A stretch of DNA of 64,000 nucleotides. It comes from Caulobacter sp. SL161 (GTDB lineage: Bacteria > Pseudomonadota > Alphaproteobacteria > Caulobacterales > Caulobacteraceae). The stretch's first letter is position 1. Every line of letters starts with the position of its first letter. Under the pieces are notes generated by a model. The model had not been told where the DNA came from and ran no database searches. It saw only the letters and a list, made by a program, of their open reading frames with translations. The stretch is taken from contig NZ_JAPPRA010000001.1 of NCBI RefSeq assembly GCF_026672375.1, positions 1,178,001-1,242,000 on the forward strand, in the 5' to 3' direction. This document shows, piece by piece, positions 24,632 through 32,552 of this stretch. The position numbers and the translations under genes are program-made.

Positions 24632-24827
24632 TCCAATCAAATGAGCGCGCTACAACGCGATCAGCCATCTGCGGCCTATCTGACGCTAAGCGGGCGATCG
24701 CCGAGCAAACTCATCCGACCTGAGCGATCCCCTCCACAGCCGACGCTCTTGCAATTAAGTCGCAAAGACTGACAGCCTTAAGTGGTCAAAGTGGACAGCG
24801 TTAAGTGGTCCTTACATACAACAACCC

Positions 24828-24872
24828 TGGCGGCCCGGGAGGGACTCGAACCCCCGACCTTCGCTTTAGGAA
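24828..24872 (-). tRNA. 3' fragment of tRNA-Arg(CCT), probable attachment site
   Basis: Read on the minus strand from 24872: anticodon loop TTCCTAA with anticodon CCT, anticodon-stem 3' strand AGCGA, variable loop AGGTC, T-arm GGGGG-TTCGAGT-CCCTC, acceptor 3' strand CCGGGCC, discriminator G and encoded CCA (24828-24830). The 5' half (acceptor 5' strand, D-arm, anticodon-stem 5' strand) is absent; instead the integrase gene follows 25 bp away. This is the layout left when an element integrates at the anticodon loop and regenerates the tRNA at its far end. Confidence 0.88.
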
Positions 24873-24897
24873 GACGCCAGAATCTTGGAAAATAGAT

Positions 24898-26058
24898 TCA
24901 TGATTTCAAACGCCTATTGCGACGTACAACTGTAAACTGGTCTTCGCTATGTGGATTTGGGATTGGGGTCATGGTCTCGAGCGCATCGCGAAGGGCGCCG
25001 TCCATGGCATGTGCATAGCGCATCGTAGACTTGATGTCGGCGTGTCCAAGTAGCTGCTGTGCGAGTTTGAGGTTTCCGGTCTGAGCCAGGATCATGGTCC
25101 CTGCGTGGTGGCGCGTTCCATGGATCAGGCGCGGCATGTTGAGGCCCGCGCGCTTGGCGGCGGTGCGCATGCGCTGCTGAATGCCGCCATAGGTGAACGG
25201 GAGGTACCGCACCTGACGCTCGCGTTTGCCGGCGGCGGGGATCTCCAGTTCTTCGAACCATACAGTCTCAAGGCCGACGCTGATCGCCTTTGCGGCGCGG
25301 ATGGCGATGTCCTCGGCATGGTCTTGGCGAAGCGGGAGCATCAACGCGCCCCGCTTGCGCTTATTGATCACCAGGCGCGGCCCTGACGGATCAAAGGCGG
25401 ACGGCGGGAAGAAGAGCTCGCCAAGGCGCAGGCCGTACGTGAGGAGCACGGTGAGCGCCATCCGGGTCACCGGATCGCACTCGTCAAGCCAAGCCTTCTG
25501 CTGAGCTTCGCTATAGAAGCGTACCTCCGGCTGAGGTTCAGTAAGCGTCAGCGCGCGCCAGTTGACCTTCGGGATCGGTTTGACTTCCCAGACCGTTTCG
25601 GCCCGCCGCAGGATCCGGCGCAACATGACGATGATGTCGTTGTTCACGGTCGCGTTGCTGATGGGATAACGCTTGGCCGGCTTACCGGGTCGATCCGTCC
25701 CCTTTTTGAACGTCTCGTTGCGGCGCTTCTCGATCGCGGCCGAAACCCTGCGCGTGGTGATTTCGACAAGGCGTGTCTCGGGCCCCATGAGCCGCAGAAC
25801 GATCTCCAGCCGCCGTTCGACGTCCCGCGCTGTGCGCAGACGCTTACCGACCTCTTCCCACCACTGGCCGGCCGCCTCATCGAGCGTCATCTTGGCCTGA
25901 TCCTCGTACAGGCCTAGCGCGACGTCGGTTCGGATCTTGCGCTCGACTTCCTGCGCCTTGCGCCGCGTCTCAACGCCCGTCGAGCCCGTATAGCGCTTAC
26001 CCTTGTACTGGAAGTCGTACTGGAAATAGCGGCCGTTTGGCCCCTTGTAGAGGGTCAT
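24898..26058 (-). CDS. int: Tyrosine-type site-specific integrase
   Basis: 386 aa. Residues 1-60 form an AP2-like arm-binding domain (YFQYDFQYKGKRYTGSTG), 60-160 a core-binding domain and 180-365 the catalytic domain. Catalytic residues are visible: Arg211 (TYGLRLGEL), His313 and Arg316 (HGTRHHAGT), His339 (LLGHADIKST) and nucleophile Tyr348 (MRYAH). The gene ends 25 bp from the tRNA-Arg fragment, as expected for an island integrase beside its attachment site. All key residues are intact, so it may be active. Confidence 0.93.
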   Translation of the reverse strand: MTLYKGPNGRYFQYDFQYKGKRYTGSTGVETRRKAQEVERKIRTDVALGLYEDQAKMTLDEAAGQWWEEVGKRLRTARDVERRLEIVLRLMGPETRLVEITTRRVSAAIEKRRNETFKKGTDRPGKPAKRYPISNATVNNDIIVMLRRILRRAETVWEVKPIPKVNWRALTLTEPQPEVRFYSEAQQKAWLDECDPVTRMALTVLLTYGLRLGELFFPPSAFDPSGPRLVINKRKRGALMLPLRQDHAEDIAIRAAKAISVGLETVWFEELEIPAAGKRERQVRYLPFTYGGIQQRMRTAAKRAGLNMPRLIHGTRHHAGTMILAQTGNLKLAQQLLGHADIKSTMRYAHAMDGALRDALETMTPIPNPHSEDQFTVVRRNRRLKS

Positions 26059-26067
26059 GGCAAGACC

Positions 26068-26631
26068 TCAGCGCTGCCGCATGGAGCGCTGGGAGAAAGG
26101 TGTCGCGCGGCGGTTGCGCGGGACGCTCACAGCCCGCTCTCGCGGTCTAGCCTCGGGCAGATCGGGCCCGTCCAGCAGGTAAGTCCGCAGGGCGTGTTCT
26201 GCGTAGCTGCGTAGGCGTCCCTTGCGAACCGCTTGGACGATACCGGCGTCGGCCATAGCCGAAAGGGTTACGGCATCGACCCCAATGAGTTTGGCGGCCA
26301 CCTTTGCGCACACGAGCGCGCGGTCCTTGAAGGCCTCTGCAAACCGGGGCTCGGTGATCGGACCAAGAGAACGAGCCGGCGCGACGGCTGTTTGCCAGGC
26401 GGATGTCGGGTCGAACGCTGATGCGGGCCGATCGGCAAAGCGCGGGGGCGCGGCGCAGGAGCCTGGCGTGTGGGCTGGATCGTCCATGCTGATCACGATG
26501 GGCGCGGTTTGGGCGCGATCAACCGGCGCAACGAAGGCGGCGTAGGGCGTCGCGGAAAGACAGGTGTCCGGCGTATCCGCACGCCCACCCTCAAGCGGCG
26601 GACAGAGACGTCGGAACATAGGGCTCTCCAC
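26068..26631 (-). CDS. Putative helix-turn-helix protein of the island, excisionase-like region
   Basis: Up to 187 aa; an ATG at 26619 is an alternative start. The first ~95 residues are low-complexity. The region at about 106-150 (LVCAKVAAKLIGV, LSAMADAGIV, RLRSYAEHALRTYLL) looks like a helix-turn-helix that reads an input site, as in excisionase-type proteins, and the tail is Arg-rich. It ends 10 bp before the integrase start on the same strand, the usual place for a recombination directionality factor. Assignment is by position and this weak motif. Confidence 0.5.
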   Translation of the reverse strand: MESPMFRRLCPPLEGGRADTPDTCLSATPYAAFVAPVDRAQTAPIVISMDDPAHTPGSCAAPPRFADRPASAFDPTSAWQTAVAPARSLGPITEPRFAEAFKDRALVCAKVAAKLIGVDAVTLSAMADAGIVQAVRKGRLRSYAEHALRTYLLDGPDLPEARPRERAVSVPRNRRATPFSQRSMRQR

Positions 26632-27109
26632 AACGAGGACAGTTGGTCGACGCCAAGAAGGCGACGCACGCGCGTACGAGAGGTTCAGTGTTGTCGTCGG
26701 CGTGAAGGTTCTGTCGGGCGGCGACGGCCAGCAGGCTGGCCACCTCGTGCAGCGTGCTGGGCTTGGCGCGGCTCAGCCTGCGCCAATGCTGAGCCGTCGC
26801 TCGTGAAATCGCCTGGAGCTTGGTCTCGATGGCGGCCATCTCTGGTCCCATCGGCAGCTGGCGACGCTGAACACGGTCGAGTTGGAAATAGCAGTGCTCG
26901 GCGACAGCTTGGATCTCCAGCGCCGCCCAACGACGTGAGAGACGGTCGGTTTCGAGGTCCGCCGCCAACCATCGGGCGCATTCGCTGATCAGGTCCTCAG
27001 AGACTGGATCAGCGGACGTGGCGCAGTCACCGACCAAGGGGGCGGCGGAGGTCGCGCCTAGCAAGGTTCGGCGCGAGATGAGGGTGGGATCTGACTTACG
27101 TCTGGCCAT
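26591..27109 (-). CDS. Hypothetical island protein with twin-Arg-like start and C-terminal Cys pair
   Basis: 172 aa. ISRRTLLGATSAAPLVG at residues 11-27 resembles a Tat leader, yet the preceding basic stretch (MARRKSDPT) is short. The middle is helical with conserved-looking Cys, Trp and His residues (CARWLAAD, EHCYFQLDRVQ), and the end has CPRCGEPYVP, a zinc-ribbon-like pair. Its 3' end overlaps the next gene by 41 bp. No family recognised. It is transcribed away from the XRE regulator and shares a palindrome-rich region with it. Confidence 0.5.
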   Translation of the reverse strand: MARRKSDPTLISRRTLLGATSAAPLVGDCATSADPVSEDLISECARWLAADLETDRLSRRWAALEIQAVAEHCYFQLDRVQRRQLPMGPEMAAIETKLQAISRATAQHWRRLSRAKPSTLHEVASLLAVAARQNLHADDNTEPLVRACVAFLASTNCPRCGEPYVPTSLSAA

Positions 27110-27137
27110 AAGGGGGCTCCCGGCGCGAGCGCTCGGT

Positions 27138-27200
27138 CCGACTTGAAAGCAAGTCGGTGGCGTTTTGGAGGATTTCGCTTAGACTTCAGCGAAATCCTCC
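27138..27200. promoter_or_regulatory. Palindromes in the divergent promoter region of the XRE gene
   Basis: CCGACTTG (27138-27145) pairs with CAAGTCGG (27150-27157) over a 4-nt loop. GGAGGATTTCGCT (27167-27179) pairs perfectly with AGCGAAATCCTCC (27188-27200) over 8 nt. A further CCGACTT follows at 27199. The block lies 48 bp upstream of the XRE start and just upstream of the 27109 gene, so operator sites for the XRE protein are the simplest reading. Confidence 0.55.
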
Positions 27201-27247
27201 GACTTAGTCAACGGATTTTTGCAATAAGTTGGAGATTTTCTCTAAAA

Positions 27248-27478
27248 ATGATCCTGCCGACCCAAATCCGTATGGCTCGAGCGGCACTTGGGTGGAGCGT
27301 CCGGGATGCGGCCGAACGCTCGGGAGTCGCAGACTCAACGATCCATCGGTTCGAGGCGAACAAGGGCGGGATGCAAACCGGCACTCTAGACCGGCTTCAA
27401 AGAGCGTTAGAGGAAGCCGGAGTAATCTTTCTCAGCGCCGACGCGAACGGCGGTCCTGGTGTCCGGCTGCGCTCCTAA
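27248..27478 (+). CDS. XRE-family helix-turn-helix regulator
   Basis: 76 aa from the ATG at 27248. Residues 5-62 form a Cro/CI helix-turn-helix: MARAALGWSVRDAAERSGV, STIHRFEANKGGMQTGTLDRL, then LEEAGVIFL, the pattern of small standalone XRE regulators that often act as antitoxins or island repressors. A longer in-frame start at 27143 runs through the palindromes and is unlikely. It is the only plus-strand gene in this part of the island and faces the 26591-27109 gene. Confidence 0.82.
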   Translation: MILPTQIRMARAALGWSVRDAAERSGVADSTIHRFEANKGGMQTGTLDRLQRALEEAGVIFLSADANGGPGVRLRS

Positions 27479-27827
27479 GAGCCTGGACCTGAAAGGTCAG
27501 TGCTCGCCCTGGAGCGCTTGCCGAGCCTCTGCCGGGCGGGATGCTGAGGGTCAAGGGCGGCTTCGCCGTCGCTGCGCGATGGCGCCGTAGGCGCCACCCT
27601 TGACGCTCAGCAGCCCGTCCGGCCCTTCCTTCCAGCAAGCGATCCAGGGCGCTGTCTGGCTCCCTGGCGCTCCGTTGCAGGGCGCTACCCACGGAACGGT
27701 CAGCGCCTCGAACCCAGACGGCCAACGCCGTGGAGCGGCAGGTCCAGAAGCGAAAGCAGCCAACGTCACCGAGGGGGATCGCGGCCTCTTCTCTCGCGGT
27801 ATTGCCCCTGGCCCAGAAAATGAGTCG
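27479..27827. other. Gene-poor GC-rich stretch
   Basis: Several overlapping open frames exist on both strands, but none has a believable start, ribosome site or protein-like composition, and all are Arg/Pro/Gly-rich as in non-coding GC-rich DNA. Short internal inverted repeats such as GGCGCC/GGCGCC occur near 27582-27598. I see no RNA gene. Confidence 0.4.
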
Positions 27828-29111
27828 TCAGGATTCCGCAGCGTTCAGGAGATTTTTGGGCAGATCTTCGAGTGCGTAGGGGTTCAGAACCTGCCGCCTC
27901 CACATCAGATTGCGATCGACCTCTCCAAGCTCAGCCTCATCACAAACTTCGCTCCATGAGGCGCGAATGGTGCGTAGCTGCTCTTCGATAATCTCATCCG
28001 CCCGCGCAGGCGAAAGAAGGAAGTTGGCGGCCGCGCGGCGACACACAGCCAGTTGGCTCATCCGCTCATTGCCCACAATCAGCATCGCCTGCGAGGCCTC
28101 ATTCCCGGCGCGCGACTGCGGGCAGATATCGTAGGCGGGCGTGAGCGTAAGCATGCGGCCGTCCCAGAAGGCTGCGTGGTTGCGGGCATGATCATCGGTG
28201 TTGCCGACGAGGATGTTGAACACCAAGCGGGCATAGAGCTCGCGTAGCGTCGCCTCCGGCGCTGTGAAGCCGTGGCGGATCTTGGTGCAGAGCTCTTCGT
28301 AGCTCGCGTAGCGCGCCATCATTTCTTCAAGTCCGAAAATGGTCAGGGCCGACACCATGGCCTTGCGCGCCCAGCCGCCGTCTACACGCGGACGGTCGAA
28401 ACGCTCGACGAGCAGAACGTCTTTGCCGGCGGCCTGTACGAGGCGCACCGGAGCAACATTGAGTCCGACACGAACGGCGAGCCGCATCGCGACGAACTCA
28501 CCTTTGACGACGTTGAAGACGTCGCTTTGCGCCGAGAATTTCGCGATGAGCTTTTGATCGCCATCGACGATGAGCGCTTTGGGACGGGCACCGCCAATCG
28601 AGCTGCCGTGGAAGAGCGCGCGCTCGAGCCCGGGTGTGAGGGGCACGCCGCGCTGAACGCGATCCGCCGCCGCGATCAGCTCCTCAAGCGAAGCCTCGCT
28701 CGGTTCGCGCCCGACATACTGGGTTGGCGACGCCTGAAAATCCAAAGCCCCAATGCGGTCCGATCCAGACTCCAGCAAATAGGTCAGCTCGTCGAGCTGG
28801 TTGATGTCGATGTCGTCGCGTTTCGCCCCGAAGCGTCGGTTGATGATGACCCGGCGGCCCCAAGCGTCAGGCGCCGCATCGCGAATGCAGCTCGGAAGCT
28901 GCAATCCCGGAGCGGGGCGCTGGATGCCGGTAATGAGGGGAAGCTCCGGCGCGTAGATCGCGATGCGGTTGTCGCGTTCGAGATAAGAACGGCCGTAATT
29001 GAAGACGAGATCTTCGCCGTCACGCGACAGCAGGCCGGCAACCACAGGCGCGGTCTCGCCGGGCAGCCAAATCCACACATAGGCTTCGTCGAGGCGCGCG
29101 CTAGAAGTCAT
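27828..29111 (-). CDS. hipA: HipA-family serine/threonine kinase toxin
   Basis: 427 aa, usual length. N-terminal HipA_N domain (residues 10-110; VAGLLSRDGEDLVFNYG, GLQLPSCIRDAAPDAWGRR) and C-terminal kinase lobe with GSSIGGARPKA (ATP-binding Ser loop, about 167-178), LLVERFDR, catalytic NILVGNTDDHARNHA and the metal-binding TPAYDICP. HipA toxins phosphorylate translation factors such as glutamyl-tRNA synthetase and slow growth. The gene overlaps the upstream HipB-like gene by 11 bp. This copy starts DEAYVWIW and belongs to the broad HipA group rather than to the E. coli type specifically. Confidence 0.92.
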   Translation of the reverse strand: MTSSARLDEAYVWIWLPGETAPVVAGLLSRDGEDLVFNYGRSYLERDNRIAIYAPELPLITGIQRPAPGLQLPSCIRDAAPDAWGRRVIINRRFGAKRDDIDINQLDELTYLLESGSDRIGALDFQASPTQYVGREPSEASLEELIAAADRVQRGVPLTPGLERALFHGSSIGGARPKALIVDGDQKLIAKFSAQSDVFNVVKGEFVAMRLAVRVGLNVAPVRLVQAAGKDVLLVERFDRPRVDGGWARKAMVSALTIFGLEEMMARYASYEELCTKIRHGFTAPEATLRELYARLVFNILVGNTDDHARNHAAFWDGRMLTLTPAYDICPQSRAGNEASQAMLIVGNERMSQLAVCRRAAANFLLSPARADEIIEEQLRTIRASWSEVCDEAELGEVDRNLMWRRQVLNPYALEDLPKNLLNAAES

Positions 29112-29460
29112 CTTTGACCACCTTCGCGCTTGTCCGAACCTTCTTTGGCAGAAGTGTCAGCCGGCGCGCTGTGTCGTGGGCTAAGACGTTCCGCAGATCG
29201 CGCAGCGCCTGGCCGCTCTCCTGATGCGGATCAAACAGCGGCACGCCGACGATCGTCGCAGCCTCAAAGACAGCCCCAATCGAACAGGCCGGATCGCCCT
29301 GTTCGATGCGATAGAGGAGCGCGCGCGAAATGCCCGCGCGGGCAGCCAGATCCTGAGCTGTGAGCTTGCGTTCAATGCGGCCAATCCGGATGAGCTGGCC
29401 TAGCAGCGCGATCCCCTCAAGGGCGCTTCTGGAATAGGCGCGGTCGGTAGGCTTCGGCAT
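29101..29460 (-). CDS. hipB: HipB-like XRE antitoxin
   Basis: 119 aa. Residues 18-75 form an XRE helix-turn-helix (IRIGRIERKLTAQDLAARAG then ISRALLYRIEQG), followed by a helical tail that should contact HipA. It precedes hipA with an 11-bp overlap and faces a region with repeated GTCTYAT-type sites, fitting autorepression by the HipBA complex. Confidence 0.88.
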   Translation of the reverse strand: MPKPTDRAYSRSALEGIALLGQLIRIGRIERKLTAQDLAARAGISRALLYRIEQGDPACSIGAVFEAATIVGVPLFDPHQESGQALRDLRNVLAHDTARRLTLLPKKVRTSAKVVKDDF

Positions 29461-29466
29461 AGCTAT

Positions 29467-29590
29467 GTCCCGCTAATGAGACGGTTTAAGGTTTATAGTC
29501 TCGCTTATAAGACATTATGCCTAGGGCGAGCCTTTATATCAAGGAACGTCTTATTGGTGAGACGTGAAACGATATAACGTCTTATATATG
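29467..29590. promoter_or_regulatory. Repeated operator-like sites upstream of hipBA
   Basis: GTCTCGCTTATAAGAC (29498-29513) and GTCTTATTGGTGAGAC (29548-29563) match in opposite orientation at 13 of 16 positions. Weaker copies are GTCCCGCTAATGAGAC (29467-29482) and the half site GTCTTATATATG (29579-29590). Spacing is about 31-50 bp. The DNA here is AT-rich and should hold the hipBA promoter. Confidence 0.7.
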
Positions 29591-30282
29591 ATGCATAATG
29601 GCTTGCCCCACGGAGCGGGTTTGTCGGGATTTAAGAGCAAAGAGCGCCCCAGGCCGGTCCACGAGATCCAGTCATTGAGGCCGTCGCCCAACAGGCCTCG
29701 ATGGTCCAACCGCCTTCAGTTCGCCGCGTGCCCGTGCGCTGCTCCCCAAACTTGGCCCATTCGCGCAGACTCCCCGCTGACTCTCCCGGCTCTCCGAATG
29801 AGAGCATTTAAAGAACATCGGAGATATCGCCATGACAGCCCAACGCGTTCAGGAGCGCGCGACGATGCTCGCCTTGCCTGAATGGTAGTTCTCGGCTTCA
29901 AAGAATCCGACCTAATGAGCCTACGTTGCAGCCACCGTCTAAGGTGTCGGTTGAGAGCGCGCGGCCGACGGCGGGATTGAAGTTTGCTATAGGTTTCTGG
30001 CCAGCAAACGGCCTTCAGATTGCGACGCGTGCCATTGTCTATCTCGGGTCGCACCCTGTGAAATGATGCGGATAGACTGCGACAGGCAAAGCCGGCCGAC
30101 GGCGCCGTAAGCAGACACGGCGATTGTCTGTTCGGGGTGGTGAGCGGACCCTCGGAAACCCCGCCATCGGGGCGACTTGCGGCTCTCGTTCAGAAAGCCA
30201 AACCTCGGGTTCGCATCCAACGTACTCCGCGCAGCCCTCTCTTGGTCGCAAGCAAGGGGGTGGGCTGCGCGGCCTCAATCGA
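29591..30282. other. About 690 bp without a supported gene
   Basis: Open frames on both strands are short, Arg/Ser/Pro-rich and lack ribosome sites. The one starting at 29564 runs through the hip operator half-site and is not protein-like. I see no tRNA, attachment-site copy or clear terminator. Confidence 0.4.
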
Positions 30283-31518
30283 TCACATACGCAGCAAGTC
30301 CCGGCTGGCGCGTTTATTGAGGCGCGCCATCGCCTCCTCGGTTTGAAGGTCGGGCGTGCGGTTCATCAACACGATGATTGCGTTTCCCTTCTTCATGTCG
30401 AAGTAAAAGCTGGTGAAGACACCCTGGTCCGAACCGGCGTGGCCGGTCAGCCCATTGCGGTCCCGCCAGAAGAACCGTTGCCGGTCATCAATGCTGGGAG
30501 GGAGTTGCAGCTTCAGCATCTCGTTGAACGATGCCGGAGACAGCAGGCGGCCGCTGCCCGTCTTTCCTCCCGCCAATATGCTTTGCGCCAGAAGCGCCAG
30601 ATCACGCGCCGACGCGTTCACGCCACCATCAGGATAATTGGGATTCCCGAAGTGCGGATAGGCGCTGAAACTGCGGTCCGCTGCGGAAGGGCGGAAGACT
30701 TTGCGGATCAGGAAATTTCGCTTGGGGTCTTCGGTGCTCGCGCAAAGACCCGTGAACGGAAGACATTGGGATACATCATACCGGGTAGCCAACTTGCCGG
30801 CTGGGTAGTCCGCCAACACCCAGGAGGTATTGGTCATGCCCAGCGGCTCGAAAACATTGGCCTTTGCCAAGACGGAGAGCGGGGCGCCGCCCGCGTTCTC
30901 AGCGACTGCGCCGGCAACTCCAGCGCCCAGATTGCTGTATTCACGCGACGCGCCTGGCGCGGCGTTCAGATAGTAGGCGCCGCTTTTGTATCGCGCGCCT
31001 TCCGGAGACAGGAGTGCGCGAAGATGTTCAACCAGGGGCGTCGGCGAGTCCGCCCCCTTCTGATAGTCCGCAGTGTCGTAGTAGTCCGCTATTCCGGACG
31101 TGTGGGTCGCCAGTTGACGGATGGTAATCGGCAGGCCGTCAGCATGGGGGTTGTTCACACGAAACGGCAGAAACGCGTTGATATCTCTATCTAGGTCCAG
31201 CAGCCCCTTGTCATGCAGCTGCAGCAGGATGATTCCCAGAATGGGCTTGCTGATGGACGCAATGTTCATGGGCGTGTCGGCCGTCATCGGCTTGCGCGAA
31301 GCCACGTCCGCGAAGCCATAGCCCTGCATGTGAACGACCTGATGATCTCTCACCACAGCAATGGCGAGGCCGGGGATCGCTTCCTCTTCCATCAAGGCCG
31401 GGACGAAGGCGTCGAAGCTTTCCGCACTGGCCGACGCCATCAGCTGTTTTGGCGACGCTAGCCAATAGATCAGGAGCGCCGCAGACACTGCTACGAGTGC
31501 AATGAGAAATCTTTTCAT
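30283..31518 (-). CDS. Membrane-anchored serine hydrolase, class C beta-lactamase / D-peptidase fold
   Basis: 411 aa. A single N-terminal hydrophobic segment (residues 4-21, FLIALVAVSAALLIYWLA) anchors or exports it. The beta-lactamase-related domain has the SxxK motif SISK (nucleophile Ser near residue 89), a Tyr-x-Asn motif YSN near 194 and a late TGHAGSDQG segment in the KTG position. Such proteins range from esterases to D-aminopeptidases; true beta-lactamase activity is not indicated. The start overlaps the MarR gene stop by ATGA, so the two are coupled. Confidence 0.85.
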   Translation of the reverse strand: MKRFLIALVAVSAALLIYWLASPKQLMASASAESFDAFVPALMEEEAIPGLAIAVVRDHQVVHMQGYGFADVASRKPMTADTPMNIASISKPILGIILLQLHDKGLLDLDRDINAFLPFRVNNPHADGLPITIRQLATHTSGIADYYDTADYQKGADSPTPLVEHLRALLSPEGARYKSGAYYLNAAPGASREYSNLGAGVAGAVAENAGGAPLSVLAKANVFEPLGMTNTSWVLADYPAGKLATRYDVSQCLPFTGLCASTEDPKRNFLIRKVFRPSAADRSFSAYPHFGNPNYPDGGVNASARDLALLAQSILAGGKTGSGRLLSPASFNEMLKLQLPPSIDDRQRFFWRDRNGLTGHAGSDQGVFTSFYFDMKKGNAIIVLMNRTPDLQTEEAMARLNKRASRDLLRM

Positions 31519-32024
31519 GACTTTTCAGATCCAGGCGCAGTTGGATTAGGGAAACGATCGGCCATGCCTCTCGCGTTGAGAGCTGACATGGCGATATCCA
31601 GAATGTCTCCGAGGTCGGCGCCAAGATCCTTGTTCAGGCCATCGAATACCTCGGCAGCTTCGAGGTTATATTCATCGAGTCGACTGGCTTGGATTTTGCC
31701 GATTTCAGTGAGGAAATACTCAGTGCGTCGCCGATCAGACTCGTCGGTCCGCTTGTCGACGATCTTGAGCTTGTCGAGCGTGACGAGGTGCTGCGCAACG
31801 GTCTGATGCGGATGCTGCAGCACGCGCGCGACTTCGGTCACAGACGCTGGTCCACCCTTGCTGAGCTGGAGCAGTGTGGATGAACAGGCGACAGGGAAAA
31901 CCATGCCTTTGCGGACATAGATCTGCGCCACTTGGCTCTGGATCAAAAAGGCAAGGTCAAGCAGCTTTTTGGCCGTGTAGGCCTTTCGAATGACAGCGTC
32001 ATGGTAGAAATCGCGATGGGTCAT
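31515..32024 (-). CDS. MarR-like winged-helix regulator
   Basis: 169 aa from the ATG at 32024; an in-frame extension to 32279 runs through the tandem repeats and is unlikely. The winged helix lies at about 48-120 (GGPASVTEVARVLQHPHQT, LDKLKIVDKRTDESDRRRTEYFLT), preceded by a helix with FLIQSQVAQIYVRKGMVFPV and followed by a long helix, as in MarR dimers. It is translationally coupled to the serine hydrolase and likely controls both genes through the repeats upstream. Confidence 0.8.
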   Translation of the reverse strand: MTHRDFYHDAVIRKAYTAKKLLDLAFLIQSQVAQIYVRKGMVFPVACSSTLLQLSKGGPASVTEVARVLQHPHQTVAQHLVTLDKLKIVDKRTDESDRRRTEYFLTEIGKIQASRLDEYNLEAAEVFDGLNKDLGADLGDILDIAMSALNARGMADRFPNPTAPGSEKS

Positions 32025-32052
32025 TCCTTCGCCATAGCAATACGCAGTCAAT

Positions 32053-32100
32053 TGTGCAATAGTCTGCGCAATTGACTGCGCAATGTGCTGCGTAAATTGC
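32053..32100 (-). promoter_or_regulatory. Four tandem 12-bp repeats upstream of the MarR gene
   Basis: TGTGCAATAGTC (32053), TGCGCAATTGAC (32065), TGCGCAATGTGC (32077) and TGCGTAAATTGC (32089) repeat with an exact 12-bp period, 29-76 bp before the ATG at 32024. Each unit carries a TGCGCAA core. A 12-bp period would place several protein units on neighbouring faces of the helix. Likely autoregulatory binding sites. Confidence 0.65.
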
Positions 32101-32427
32101 CCGAACTGCGGTGTTTGGCAGGCTAGGCTTCTGAGCGCTGATACACTGCTACTGACAATGGCGACCCCAGTGCCGAGAGCGGACATGCTGCTCGTCCGCC
32201 TTGGGTCGAAAGCGGGAAATGACACCCGCCCTGGAAGCTGACCTTCGACACGTCCAGTTGCATGGCTCAGACTGATCACCCCGCTCAGCGCTGGCCGTCC
32301 AGTGGGCTGGCGTCCGCTCCGTGATGAAGGGACGCGGGGAGGGTCGGAAATGCGGTTTGGGGGTATGGCAAGATTAAAGGACCAGGACCTTTGGCCGCTA
32401 GGTCGTTGATGGTGTTGGGGGTTTTTC

Positions 32428-32460
32428 GGGACCCGGCGCTAACGCCAGGTCCCTGTTTTT
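32428..32460 (+). terminator. Hairpin with T-run between recombinase and MarR genes
   Basis: GGGACC-c-GGCG (32428-32438), loop CTAA, CGCC-a-GGTCCC (32443-32453), then TGTTTTT. The T-run follows on the plus strand, although both flanking genes are on the minus strand, so its client transcript is unclear. The surrounding 32280-32552 shows no gene. Confidence 0.5.
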
Positions 32461-32552
32461 CGGACTTTGCCTGAACGCTCAAAGCCTTAGCCGGGACCTT
32501 GGCGCTCAATCCGCAAAATGCGTCCCATGCGGCCTCGGGCGCCCCTTGAGCC

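Noticed and set aside
29564..29881. 105-codon plus-strand frame after the hip operators
   Set aside because: It begins inside an operator half-site region, lacks a ribosome site and has non-protein-like composition.
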